From contig NC_133026.1 of NCBI RefSeq assembly GCF_048771995.1, forward strand, positions 13,418,001-13,482,000: a stretch of 64,000 nucleotides of DNA, written 5' to 3'. Each line of letters opens with the position of its first letter. Position 1 is the stretch's first letter. The translations under genes and the position numbers were made by a program. This document shows, piece by piece, positions 52,132 to 62,806 of the stretch. The DNA is from Taeniopygia guttata. Taxonomy: Eukaryota > Chordata > Aves > Passeriformes > Estrildidae. Below the pieces are notes generated by a model. That model was not told where the DNA came from. It saw nothing but the letters and a program-made list of their open reading frames with translations, and made no database searches.

Positions 52132-55100
52132 CAAATACGTGAAAATATGAGAGCAGTTGTACAATATATGTTCAGGTTCTCGTGTAGTAATATAAAACCT
52201 CATTGTTTGGATTGCATGCACTGTGGCTCAAATACTTGTTGCAAAAATAATTCTTTACCATAATATTTTTAAAGAAAAGTGATTTAATGTTGAGAGCTTA
52301 CTTTTCACAAAACATTAATTTCCAGTCCAATTTAACTTGGCACTGTCCCTTTCACTTAAATATCCATTTTTGCCCAGGGGAAACTAGTTTCTAGATTTAT
52401 AATTTGCATCACTGCTTATATATGGAATTTTGAAAAGATTTTTTGTTTCCTTTAGCTTTCAAAGACCGCATTGTTTTCTTTTTCTCCATGAAACAAACAG
52501 TTAAATATCTTCTGCTTCTTATTCTTTTTATCACAGACTTGATCTCTAAGACCATCTCAGTTACAGGAATCCTTCCTGTCCCTAATCCCATGAAAAAGTA
52601 CAGAGAATCCTCCATACAATTCCAATTCCAATTTCTATGTCTGACACAGAGGGAGTAACTGTATATTGTGAATGCAGCATTCTAGACGCTTACCCCAAGT
52701 GAATTATCCTAGAAGAAAGGAGGAGATTTAGCTACACGAAGTGTGATTTGAAAGCTTAAAACACAATTGCACTTCCAAACTCTTCACACACTTTCAACCT
52801 CCACTGACTGACTGAATAAATGCATGTGGATTTCTGCCAGCCAGGAATAGACACAACAGCCACTCCAAGGAGGTGCCACTGAGAGCTGTGCATTCACAGG
52901 GAGCATCAGGTGGGACTGACACACAGCTCAGAGCACAGCACATGCAAAAGATCTTGCTGTTCACTTTTGTACCTGAATTTTACCTTGATTTTTATTTTAC
53001 TATCTGAACTTTGAAATTTTCTGCACATGCTTTTAACAAGAAATATAATACTAACCAGAAAAAAAAGCTCATGTATCTTATTTTCAGAATCCCTTTTCAG
53101 GAACTGATTACTCCAAAAGCAAATAAATCAATCATTGATTACTGTTTAAAAATTGAAACCCTAGGATTTCAAACCACATATATGAACAACTGTGTCAAGT
53201 GGTTAATTACAATCCTTATTATAAAAGTGATAGTGAATAAGTCAGAGAATTTCACATTAAAGATCATCCTCAACAGATTTTACTGAGTTTGGAGATTCAA
53301 CAGATTTAAGATTCTGCGTATAGCAGCAGCTGAAAATTTGCCAGCAACTAGAAATAAAATTATTTCTAATAAAATCTGAAACTGTTTTTTCCCTAATTAC
53401 ATACAAAGCAGAATAATGCTACGAATTGTTAGACAAAATATTCTGCCACTGGACTTATTATTGTGAACTTTAACTCTGTTGATTTCAGTTCTATATTTCA
53501 TAAACTTAATTAATAAAAACAAAATGAGCGTTTCAAAGTTCTCCAAAATAAAGAGAAAACAAAAACAGGAATAAAAAGAGATTTTAAAGATCCCAATTCC
53601 TAATAGCTGTGGTTCTACCTCCCAAACACATGGGAAACTGCAGTTCTATAATAAGCAAACTAACCATCTGGAAATCAAAATTTCTTTTAGGATTATCTGT
53701 ATGTTCTCAATTGCAACTTCTTCTTTTTCCAACCTGTATTTCACACTGGTTATTCTAACAGCATTCTTTGAAGAGGAGGAAGTGGGGGGAGCCCCACACC
53801 GAATTAGTAGACTACAGTTTACTGAATGAAAACTGCATATATAACACAGAGACAACTTTTTTCAAGCTAGAAAAACAGATGAGATCTAAACCACGTAATA
53901 TGAGCCTAGGAATGAAGAGATATAATTAATTTCAAATGTTGAAAGACCTTCTTCAAGGTCTTTAGATCACTTGCATTACTTTACAGCACAACACAGCTCA
54001 CCAAGTACTTCAGAGAAGTAATGACTGCTTGTAAAGCTTACTGACCACAGCCTGAAAATTTCTTTTAGACAAAGCAAGGAAGTATGGTCTGCTGTGTTCA
54101 GGATCAGCTACAATTCCCAAACTTTAGATCCTCTAATCTAATGCATTGTCCTCCCTGGAAGGCCAGGAAGGAGGATAAAGAAACCACCATATACTTAGCT
54201 TTAAAATGGAACTATTGATAAACAGCACAAAAGCATAACTACTCCCAGTCATTCCACATACACAGCCTCATCTACTGACAATTCCTAAATTACCCTCTCC
54301 ATAGAGCATTTGCATAGGTGAAAAAGTGTAGGATAGCAATGTAAAATATCTTTGCTGACCAAGCATTGTTTCTTTCCCATGCAGTACTACTTTAAATATC
54401 TGAAATGAATGTATTTTTTCTATGAACAAAGTATCTTTTTCAGTTGGAAGTGTCCCTTAAGATGTCATAAAATAAATAACAACATGGTAACAAAAAGGTA
54501 CCACTTCCCAGAATACTGATGTGCAGGGATAAAATGCAGAACAGAAATAATTTTAAGCATGCCAGTAATTCTAAATTCTGGATTCAATCCTGAATCAAGA
54601 AAAGAACTCCTGTACTATAAGTCTCTCATCTTCATTTAGTAACACTGCACTTTTATCACATCACTGACTTTACAAAGCCCTGGAGTATTCTGTATCTTCT
54701 GTAATTTTTGTCTCCTTACAATCCAACTTTCAGATTAAGGAACAATTCATCAATTCCCACTCTTAATGAAATACCAACACAGCAAAGAAAACAATCTTTT
54801 AAAATTTCAACACATTCTCATATTGGTTTCAATATTGTTGAAAGTAAATACTTTCACTTCCCATCTGATATCTTCTGGATCTCAGCCACAGCTAAGAATC
54901 ATTATGGAGACAATAAAAGATAAGCAACCCAAAAGTCTGAGACTTTTTTAACTAAGGCTGGGTGGAGTTTGATTTTAAAGAAAATTAGGAGTCAGTAGTT
55001 GAAGGATGACTTTTATTATTGCAGAGAGAAGGATATTAGAGAGCAGATTCTCCCTCTAAGAATCACGGCAAAAAAGACACGGGAAATGTTACACAAGGTG

Positions 55101-55420
55101 GATGAAAATTTGTTTTTAATTTTTGGATTAGCTCTATTCCATAACCATGTCTGAGCATTCAACTACTGCAGTTTTCTGCAACATTTTCACACCAACAAAA
55201 ACAGTAATAAAGTGCCACTCACAGCACCAAAAACATTGATTTTATTGATACATTTTTTTCAAACCACCCTAAGCTACAGGAGGAGGACACAGTTTTGCAG
55301 TGCAAACTGCACCTATTGATGGCACACCAGTGGTATTTCAGCAACATGGTTACAGCATTACCCTGACTTAAAAGAAAGTATTCATTTCCAAAGAAATAAA
55401 GGGAGAAGTTAAAAAAATAA
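52132..55420. other. Intronic unique sequence, no recognised feature
   Basis: AT-rich intron. Open frames up to 91 codons are Lys/Asn/Ile-rich and look like chance frames. Nothing else was recognised. Confidence 0.5.
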
Positions 55421-55480
55421 GAGTTGGACCTCAATGATCCTTGTGGGTCCCTTCCAACTCACAGCATTCTATGATTCTAA
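55421..55480 (+). repeat. CR1 LINE, 3' tail fragment
   Basis: GAGTTGGACCTCAATGATCC, then TTGTGGGTCCCTTCCAACTC, then ACAGCATTCTATGATTCTAA. This is the sense 3' end of a CR1 with one and a half copies of its terminal ATTCTATG repeat. Only about 60 bp of the element is present, a strong 5' truncation. It is opposite in orientation to CCNY. Confidence 0.93.
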
Positions 55481-55996
55481 CACCGGTTCATGGAAAATGT
55501 GAATCTTGATGATCTGAGAATCTTGTCTTCACTGAATGATCTAAAAAATCCTTTCCAATTTGCAGGCCCAAAATACTATAAGCATGATAAGAAAGGAAAC
55601 AAATTAAAACAAAAGCAGGGGAAAACCAGGATTTTGTGCAATTTCTCCAACCAGTTTCAATTAGTAATTTTCTATTATTGCCAACCACGGCTCTTTAGCC
55701 AGCTTCTATACTAGTTAAGGATTAGAAGCAGGAGCTTTAGCCTGAAGACTAAGTTCTTTCTCAACCCAGTTCAGGCTACTGAGCACCCCAAATTTAAAAC
55801 CATTCCTCCCAGAAGCAGCACAAGGGTTGGTGATGCTCCTACTGGGGCTTACAAAATCAGCAACAAAAACTAGTTTAATCTGAGCTCAGTAAAACCATCT
55901 CTGAACGTCAGTCAATTTTGCAAAAGGTTTCAGCTAAGGAAATTAACATCCCAACAGTCCATTTCAGTAATTCTGGAATATTTGCTTTTAAGGTTG
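55481..55996. other. Intronic sequence after the CR1 tail, no clear feature
   Basis: Immediately downstream, 55500-55560 (CTTGATGATCTGAGAATC and CTGAATGATCTAAAAAATCC) has faint CR1-tail-like wording but is too degenerate to call. The rest is unrecognised. Confidence 0.4.
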
Positions 55997-56026
55997 GTTT
56001 GTAAGGAGATCAAACTCCTTACAAAC
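55997..56026. repeat. Perfect 12-bp inverted repeat with 6-nt loop
   Basis: Left arm GTTTGTAAGGAG (55997-56008), loop ATCAAA, right arm CTCCTTACAAAC (56015-56026). A small hairpin with no flanking element recognised. Confidence 0.93.
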
Positions 56027-59000
56027 TGCTCGTTCTTCTTAGAGAAGATACAGGAAGTAGTAACTACTCCAGTGAAGGCACCACCTATGCACACTGCTTG
56101 GAATAGGCCATCTAGTCCATCCACAGTCCTAGACTTAAAAGATTTATTAATGCTTACTAGCTCTTCACATACATTTCAGAGAGGTATGGCACATACATTA
56201 AATATTCTGCAGGATGAAGTGAAAAAGATCAATCCATATGTCAGAATGCACATAGGAAATTAATACATTTTAAAAGTTCTATTTATCCAAGTCCAAAGAA
56301 TGGTAAAGAAGCAAAAGTAATGTTGACTCATTTCTACACGGAAAGCTCAGAGAAAGGCTATATATATGTTTTCAGTGTGCAAAGTGTATTTCATATTCTT
56401 GCAAAGATGGAAGGAAGCAAGGAAGATATTTAGATTATGTGTGACATGCAGCTGGTTGGCAGGACAAGGACAAGGACAGCCATCAGGTAGTGCTAGACAT
56501 TGCTCACTTACTCCCCTTCCAGCCTCAGGATATGAGAGCAGCTAGAAAAAGGCATTCATGATGTCAGTAAGCTGCTGTAGGGTGTCCCACCAGGACTGCT
56601 TTTTGTACCATCTGACCTGAGTAAGGCCTGCAGATGCAGTAAACATACCCTGGAAGTCTGAAAAACCTTCAGTAAGCACATAAAGTTAGGTAAACTAGCT
56701 ATGACCACAAAGTGAAGAGGTTTTACATACATTATTCTTATTATAAAACCCAAGGGTAAAAAAATATAAATTCAAAAATATCCAAAACAACTCAAAATAC
56801 AGTAGTCCTTCCATTTTCTAAAACATATAATTTTAAGTTTTGTCCTTCTGTTTCAAGTAACAATTTACCCACCCAAGACTGTGTAACTCACTTTCAAAGA
56901 AAATATTAATCAGATGGCAGTGCACTAATAAAATTTATCAGAGGTAAATTCAGATATGATAAGTCTTAGTATGTGGACCTCTGAAAGGTTCTGCAGCTAA
57001 ATATGAAAATACTGACTTCATACAGGGTCTAAATTTACTGGTTTGATGTGAACAATGTAAAAAGGAGGCTTTTGTATGTATGACACGATGGTGTCTCTTA
57101 GGAGAAACAGGACACAGAATAACCAGATGAGGCTGATAACAGAAGAAAAAAGAAAGCTGTGCAGGAGGCATCATTAGCAAGGTGAAATACAGGCCTAGGT
57201 TCACCAATGTAGGCCACAGCAGGCTGCATTTTTAATTTTTTGATGCATCAGAATACAGGGGTACCTTGATATACGACCTCTGACAAATGCTTAGGTAGGT
57301 AACGGCAAATACCTAAACAGTAGTACTGAAAAACACATAGATCACCTCTGTGCTGGAGTTCTGGCTAAAGGAACAAGAACATTTTTTGAAAGAGAATTAT
57401 CTGCAAACCAAATAGGCTCTGTTTTTAAAGAAGGGCTATCCTTTCACAAGCTGTGTTTTAGCAGGAATGTCTGTGTGCAGCACACTAGATGTTCAATTTG
57501 GTTCTGAAATGCTTATGTCTTGACTTTTTTGAAGTAGGTCAGTTCCTTCACAATGTGCAACCCATCATGCCCTAGCTCTTGAAAACACCAGTGTTCCCTT
57601 TCAGCAAAATTCCATTAGGCATATGGGGCAGATATTTTAAAACTTCCTTGTATTTTGCTAAAATCTTGTAATTCTTATAAAGCCCAGCAGACAAGAAATA
57701 CACAAATAGTAACTAATCCCATGTCAGAGACCCTCTTATGCCAGTTCCAAGAAGCTGCAGGAAAAAAAATACATACATGAACAAATAAATGGCTTTTTTT
57801 AAAAGCAGTCAATTCTTAGGAGTCTGTGCATTATGCAGCAAAAAAAATTAACATGATTGACCCATCATGGAAAGGGCTGAAAAGGTTTATCAGTGATGCA
57901 CAGGACATTATCTGAGCTAGCAATGCATGACCTAGTAACATTAGCAGAAGTTTACAAAGAACAGGACAAAAATAAATCTGATTTTGGTTAGGTGAAGGGA
58001 GAAAAAGGGGAGAAGCTGAACATTAGGAACCATCTTTTCTTGAAATAGCCTAGGCACTCTCCATCTAGTCCCTGTTTCAAGAACAGCCTTTCAGCCAGTT
58101 TCATTGTACAGTATCAGCTTTGCTTCACACCATCATATTTTTGGTAAGACATTCCCTTTCACCCCCCTCACTACAGCTCCATACTTGAAAAGCTGACTGT
58201 AGAAATCATGCTTCAAACAGAGGAATCGCACCTGAGCACATGCTGCCTTTTCCCAAGTTAAACCACCACTGGCTGTGATCGTGCCTTGCTGATGTGAAGA
58301 GCCAGGGGAGTCTGGGCTACGGCAGCGCAGACAGCAAGGACGTACACGATCCATACACCAAGGTGCTTACACAGGCAAAAGTTTGCATCCAAAGAGATAC
58401 AGAATCTGGGACATGAAGGTCTTGACCATTTTTACTTATGGCTGCCATTAACTGCTGTAAAAGAGGTCTTGATGGCAAACAGATGTAGGAATCTGCAAGT
58501 TTTGAATCCACCGCCACAATTTTTTTAAAAGTAAACTTCTAAAAGTGAAGCACTGAAAAATGTGGAAGCTCACCCTAAGCAATTAATCATCAAAAACATA
58601 AGATAACCTCAGGTATGTTACAGTTACCTTCTTGCTCTTCCTCAAAAGAGAAAAACATTAAAAATCTGTTGTGTTCTTCCTTATCATGGGCCTGTAGAAA
58701 CTAACACTAAAATAAACAAAAAAGCATTCAGAAACAAACAAAAACAAAGCATTCTGGTGAGTGAACAATATTCAGGGAGGCAATTTTGCATGCGTGGATT
58801 TTTGTAGAAGTCCACCACCTTCTTAGAAATTTGAGGGGAAGAAAAAAGAGGAAGAGAGGTAAATTCAACTTTACGATACAGCGTAGGTATCTTGGTAAAT
58901 TCCTCTTCATCAAAACTCTTTCAAAATTCCCCTTCTCTTTCAGATACCAATTTATAAAAAGTTTTAAAATATTACAGAAATTGAGATTTTTCTGGCAAAG

Positions 59001-61409
59001 TACCAGTGATGTAGAGGTATTTTTTTATAAACCCAATTCCTACTGGAAAACAATTTCTCCACGTATTCTTTGAAAAACTACGAGTGCATTGGGTATGGAA
59101 CTTGAATTAGAGAATTCAAAAGCATGATTTTGAAGGCAGATTTTATGAGTATTTCCTTATGAAGTATGTAAGACAGGCAGATGTCAAACAGTTCCACTAG
59201 TACTAAATTTCCAGTTAAATTATTCTTGAAGATTTGACATCCCTCCCTGGTTTTTTTCTCCTTCTCATACTGCCAGAAACAGGGCCTGGAACAGTGAAAA
59301 CCACGCATCTCTTAAAAGCTTAAAATAGCCTACAGCTGATTTAAACTTTTAAAAGTTCTTGATTTATTCAAGTAGCTTTACCCACTTCAAAAAACAAAAT
59401 GCTTCCTGAATTTCCATTAATATGAGCATGAAAAGAACTGCCCCACAAAACACAGTAACTGAGCTACCGCATAACATGATTTTTACAGTTCCTAAAAGTA
59501 CCAGTGACAAAGTAAATACTTGTTAGAGACATGAATTTGCACTTTGAGACTCGTCACTGACACACATACCCAAGCAGGATGGAAGGGCTCTCACTTGAAG
59601 AACAGTGAGAAATAAATTTGAAGTGTCAAAAAAGTTTCCTTTCAGTGCATTAGACTTTGTCATCATTTATTTAATTTTAAAAAGGCACATTTGGCAACAC
59701 TACTGATTTGGGAAACCTTATGACTCGCAGAAACACTAAGAATAAACATCCAGCATGCTGTCTTCACAACACAGATAACCAGACTATTGTTCTTTCATTC
59801 TAAAAGGGCAAAAACATCATCAGAGTTCTTTACTGTGAAGGGTTTTTCCCACCCCAATGACACATCCATAAACGTCTGTATGCCATACAACTTCAAACAA
59901 TCCAACAACAAAAACATAATAGCTAGTCTAATACAAAATAAAATTTCAGAAACAAAGAATCATCCTGTTACATTTAATACTCAGTCATCATCTTTAACCA
60001 AGAGACCGTCAATAAGCGTGACTCCAGGGTAACAGACCTGCAACAAAGCACGCTTCAGAAAGTTGTTTTATCCCAGACTGTCCAGTTGTTTTGAATGTAC
60101 AGACATCTATTACCCATCAGTCTTCCCAGTGAAAACTTACCTCTCAGACTCTAGCCATAAAAAGGGCCAAGAGCAGAGTAAAGCATCAAAAGGAAACCCA
60201 TAACTGTTCATTCACAAATTTGAAGACAGCTTGCCCATTTGAAACTGTGGCATTACACTGACAATGGCCTCGGATGAAAACCAACAAAATGTTAAAATAA
60301 ATAATGCATGAGGTGTTTTCTATGTTCTAACAACAGGTTTCAACTCTACACTTGACACATGCCACAGTTTAAAGGAGAAGAGAGACAGAACACACATGTA
60401 CCTTGACACAATAAATGAAACAACCAACCAAAAAAGATCTGGGGCTTTTTTTGCAAATAACACTAAGATGCAGGAACTTATCTGCATTGCATGCATATTT
60501 TAACAAGTACTCATGCATTTACTATTTCCATCAAAGCCTTTCTTCCCATCCATTAAAAAAAAAAAAAGCACACTGAGAACAAGGCACAAAACCCACACAT
60601 CTCTGACCAAAAACTTTACTGCATCCTATGTTGTTATAGATGGAGAAATCCGTACCATCAGAGAGAGCTGTGTCCTGCTACACTGTACACCACTGACTGC
60701 TGGAAGAATTAATCATTCACAGATCAACAATTGGTTCTTTCATCTCCCTGGCTTTCTCAGATCACACCATTATGTATTTTTTTCCACCTACTGATTCTGT
60801 TACACTCCATTTTTCAGCTGCATGTAGCAAAGACATCTGAAAAACGTTCCTATTTCTAGAACGTACCTCACTGAAAGAAACCAGTGAGGGTACCTATATG
60901 CTTCCATGGGATTCACAACTTTGCCAGTGTCAAGAAGTGAGTGAACATTTAATTCTGCACTAATAACACAATGTAATAAGCTGTGAAAAAATGTGGAAGG
61001 CAAACCGAAGGGCACCAAAGTCCTACTTTCTGGCTTTCTACCAAAAGCAGTTCATGTGAACAAACCCATGAGATAGCTGACCTTTTAGCAAGTAAAGTTT
61101 TAGGACTAAATACTTCAGCTAATCAAAAACTAAATTACATGTATACATTAACTCAGCCCACATCTTTAAAATAAAGCTGTATTCTGGCCAGCCGAACAGC
61201 ACCACATTCAGTCACGACTAAACCAACAGGAACACGGCTTTTTTAATATCTCTGCAGAGAAAGAGAGGGCAAGGCAGTATTCATGATGAACACTGCGTCT
61301 CACCACGACAGTAAGGGAAGAAAAAGTCACTGCAAGAGAAGGTTGTCATGGGAAACATTTCTCCCACTTTCATCGCTGGCAGGGTTTGTCCTTTAAGCGC
61401 TCACCCCTG
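56027..61409. other. Intronic unique sequence, no recognised gene
   Basis: AT-rich intron up to the CpG island. Contains a run of about 13 A at 60555-60567 and scattered short homopolymers. Open frames are below 100 codons and unrecognised. Confidence 0.5.
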
Positions 61410-61901
61410 CAGAGGCCTGGCAGGTGACATCCCGGCAGGTGACGTGAGCTCGGCACAGACAGCCCTGCCAAGGGCGAGGGACGCTCCCCGGGGCCACAGC
61501 CGAGCCCCGGCTGTCCGAGCCCGCCGGGACTGCCCGTAATGTCACCTCACGGTACTCTGAAGGGCGAAGGGGCTCGGCAGCGCAGCCCCGGGGCTGCAGA
61601 ACTGCACCCTGCCGGAGGATGCGGCGCGGTGCGAGGATGCTCCCGGCCCCCGCTCGAAGGGTCCCGCACAGCTCTCCCCGGGGACACGGGCAGCTCTGGA
61701 GGCGGAATGTACCGCGGCATCCCCCGCGCCCCGCGGGAGCGGGCACGGTGACCAGCGCGGAGCGCGGCGGCCAGAGGGACACGGCGCCGGGGCAGCGGGA
61801 CCGGCCGGGCCGGCCCCGCCCGCGGGGGAGCGGCCGGGCAGAGCCGTGCCCGCCGCAGGGAGCGGAGGGGAAGGGAAGGGCTGCGGGGGCTGCCCGCCCG
61901 C

Positions 61902-61910
61902 GCTCACCGT
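61902..61910 (-). other. CCNY: Splice donor of CCNY exon 1
   Basis: On the minus strand the coding sequence runs into ACG|GTGAGC, with GT at 61907-61906. This matches the U2 donor consensus closely. It falls where conserved CCNY coding stops: translation past it becomes GC-rich and unrelated (ERGRAAPA). The split codon supplies its first G from exon 1, so exon 2 must continue in phase 1. Confidence 0.93.
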
Positions 61911-62061
61911 CGATGTTCTCCCGGTCGCTGATGTGCTGCAGGTTGCAGCCCGTGTCCTCCCGGCTCAGCTCGGCCTCGGGGCGGTAGGACTCCAGCCGAG
62001 AGTGGGCATTCCGGCGCAGCTTGGGGCTGGAGGAGACGCAGCAGGACGTGGTGTTCCCCAT
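61908..62061 (-). CDS. CCNY: Cyclin Y, first coding exon (N-terminal 51 codons)
   Basis: The minus strand from the ATG at 62061 encodes [15 protein letters not shown], then a basic stretch, then ...[21 protein letters not shown] recognise this as the N-terminus of cyclin Y; its paralogue CCNYL1 begins differently after MGNT. Known for the family: cyclin Y is a membrane-associated cyclin that binds and recruits CDK14 and CDK16 to the plasma membrane and promotes LRP6 phosphorylation in Wnt signalling. Gly2 is the N-myristoylation site and Cys7/Cys8 are candidate palmitoylation sites. The cyclin box is in later exons and is absent here. The start has a strong Kozak context (A at -3, G at +4). 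The frame stays open upstream to about 62211 but holds no in-frame ATG there. The exon is 154 nt, ends in phase 1 (51 codons plus one base), and meets a consensus donor (ACG|GTGAGC). The window therefore holds a 5' partial gene. Confidence 0.96.
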
Positions 62062-62520
62062 CTTCTCTGCCCGGCCCCGGCCCGGCTCGGCTCGGGAGGA
62101 GGCGAGGGGCGGCCGGTCAGCGGGGGTGGCGGGAAGCCATGGGCGGCAGCGGCGACGAGAGGGAGCGGCGGCGGGGGAGGAGGCGGCGGCTGCGGCGCCC
62201 TGCGGCTGCACTCGCCGGCGGTTCCCCCCGGCGGCTCATCCGCGGAGGCGGCCCCGCAGCGCGGCCCGCCGGCGTGGGCTGCGGCAGCTAAGCCGCCCTC
62301 CTCCGCGGGCGGGCAGCGCGGGGCCCGCCGGGGCACAGCCCCATCCTCCCCCGCCCCCGCGCAGCCGCCGGGCCCGCTCCGCGCACGCACCCACGCGGCA
62401 GCGGCGCAGCCTCCGCGGCAGCGACACCGCAGCGGCAGCGGCAGCAGCAGCCGCCCCGGGCGGCCCCCGCCAACCGGTTCCGGTTCAAGCGGGCGGTGAC
62501 GCCTCCCGCCGGGCGGGCTG
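62062..62520 (-). promoter_or_regulatory. CCNY: CCNY 5' UTR and core promoter region (TSS not resolved)
   Basis: This segment lies immediately upstream of the CCNY start codon. It contains GGC/GCC-rich runs (about 62140-62205) that would make a structured 5' UTR. GC boxes of the Sp1/KLF type are visible at 62307-62313, 62348-62358, 62491-62496 and 62511-62517. An ETS-like GGAA core (CCGGAAC on minus) is at 62476-62483, and a TGACGCC CRE-like half-site at about 62497-62503. I see no TATA box. The motifs are seen directly; their use is inference. The TSS is probably between about 62200 and 62480. Confidence 0.6.
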
Positions 62521-62764
62521 CGGAGCGGCGGCGGAGCCCGGCCCGGCCCCGGGGCCGCCCCGGCAGCCACCGACGGAGCCCGCCCTGAGCCGCGGTCCCC
62601 GGTCCCCGGCCCTCCTCAGCCGAGCGTCCCGGCGCCGGGCGCTCCCCTGGCCCGGAGCCCGGCCGAGCCGAGGCCGCTCCGCTGGCCCGGGGGCTCCTCG
62701 GTGTCCCCCGTCCGCGCCCGGACCCCGCGGGCCGCCCGGATCTAGGCCGGAGCCCGAGGCTGGC

Positions 62765-62806
62765 CGGGGACCCGCATCCAACCGGGGACCCGTATCCAAC
62801 CGGGGA
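62765..62806. repeat. 18-bp tandem repeat at the CpG island edge
   Basis: The unit GGGGACCCGCATCCAACC is followed by GGGGACCCGTATCCAACC and a partial GGGGACA. Two and a third copies differ at one CpG/TpG position, fitting deamination or its repair. It lies about 700 bp upstream of the CCNY start codon. Confidence 0.93.

Larger units (their letters stand above)
1..61907 (-). other. CCNY: CCNY intron 1 (5' part; continues beyond the left edge)
   Basis: Everything left of the exon 1 donor is read as the first intron. CCNY is known to have a very long first intron in vertebrates. The sequence is AT-rich, has no credible long coding frame, and carries CR1 fragments, two solo LTRs and simple repeats. 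I looked on the minus strand for a continuation encoding the conserved region after DRENID and found none, but a short exon could be missed by eye. An intron-nested gene or antisense RNA cannot be excluded from sequence alone. Confidence 0.8.
61410..62800. promoter_or_regulatory. CCNY: CpG island spanning the CCNY promoter, exon 1 and start of intron 1
   Basis: About 1.4 kb of very GC-rich sequence with dense CpG sits between AT-rich flanks on both sides. It covers the first coding exon and extends both into intron 1 and upstream. This is the usual architecture of a broadly expressed vertebrate gene with a dispersed TSS and no need for a TATA box. The boundaries are by eye. Several frames stay open through it (up to 277 codons on plus and 201 on minus) simply because GC-rich DNA has few stop codons; their Pro/Ala/Arg/Gly-rich translations look non-coding. 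Confidence 0.92.

Noticed and set aside
1..61907. CCNY exon 2 or a nested gene within the intron
   Set aside because: No minus-strand continuation of the conserved cyclin Y sequence and no tRNA, snRNA or recognisable miRNA precursor was seen by eye. A splice-aware alignment would be decisive.
61393..62211. 272-codon minus frame extending CCNY exon 1 both ways
   Set aside because: The upstream 50 codons begin at GTG with no in-frame ATG, and downstream of 61908 the frame runs through the splice donor into GC-rich intron. Only 62061-61908 is conserved coding sequence.
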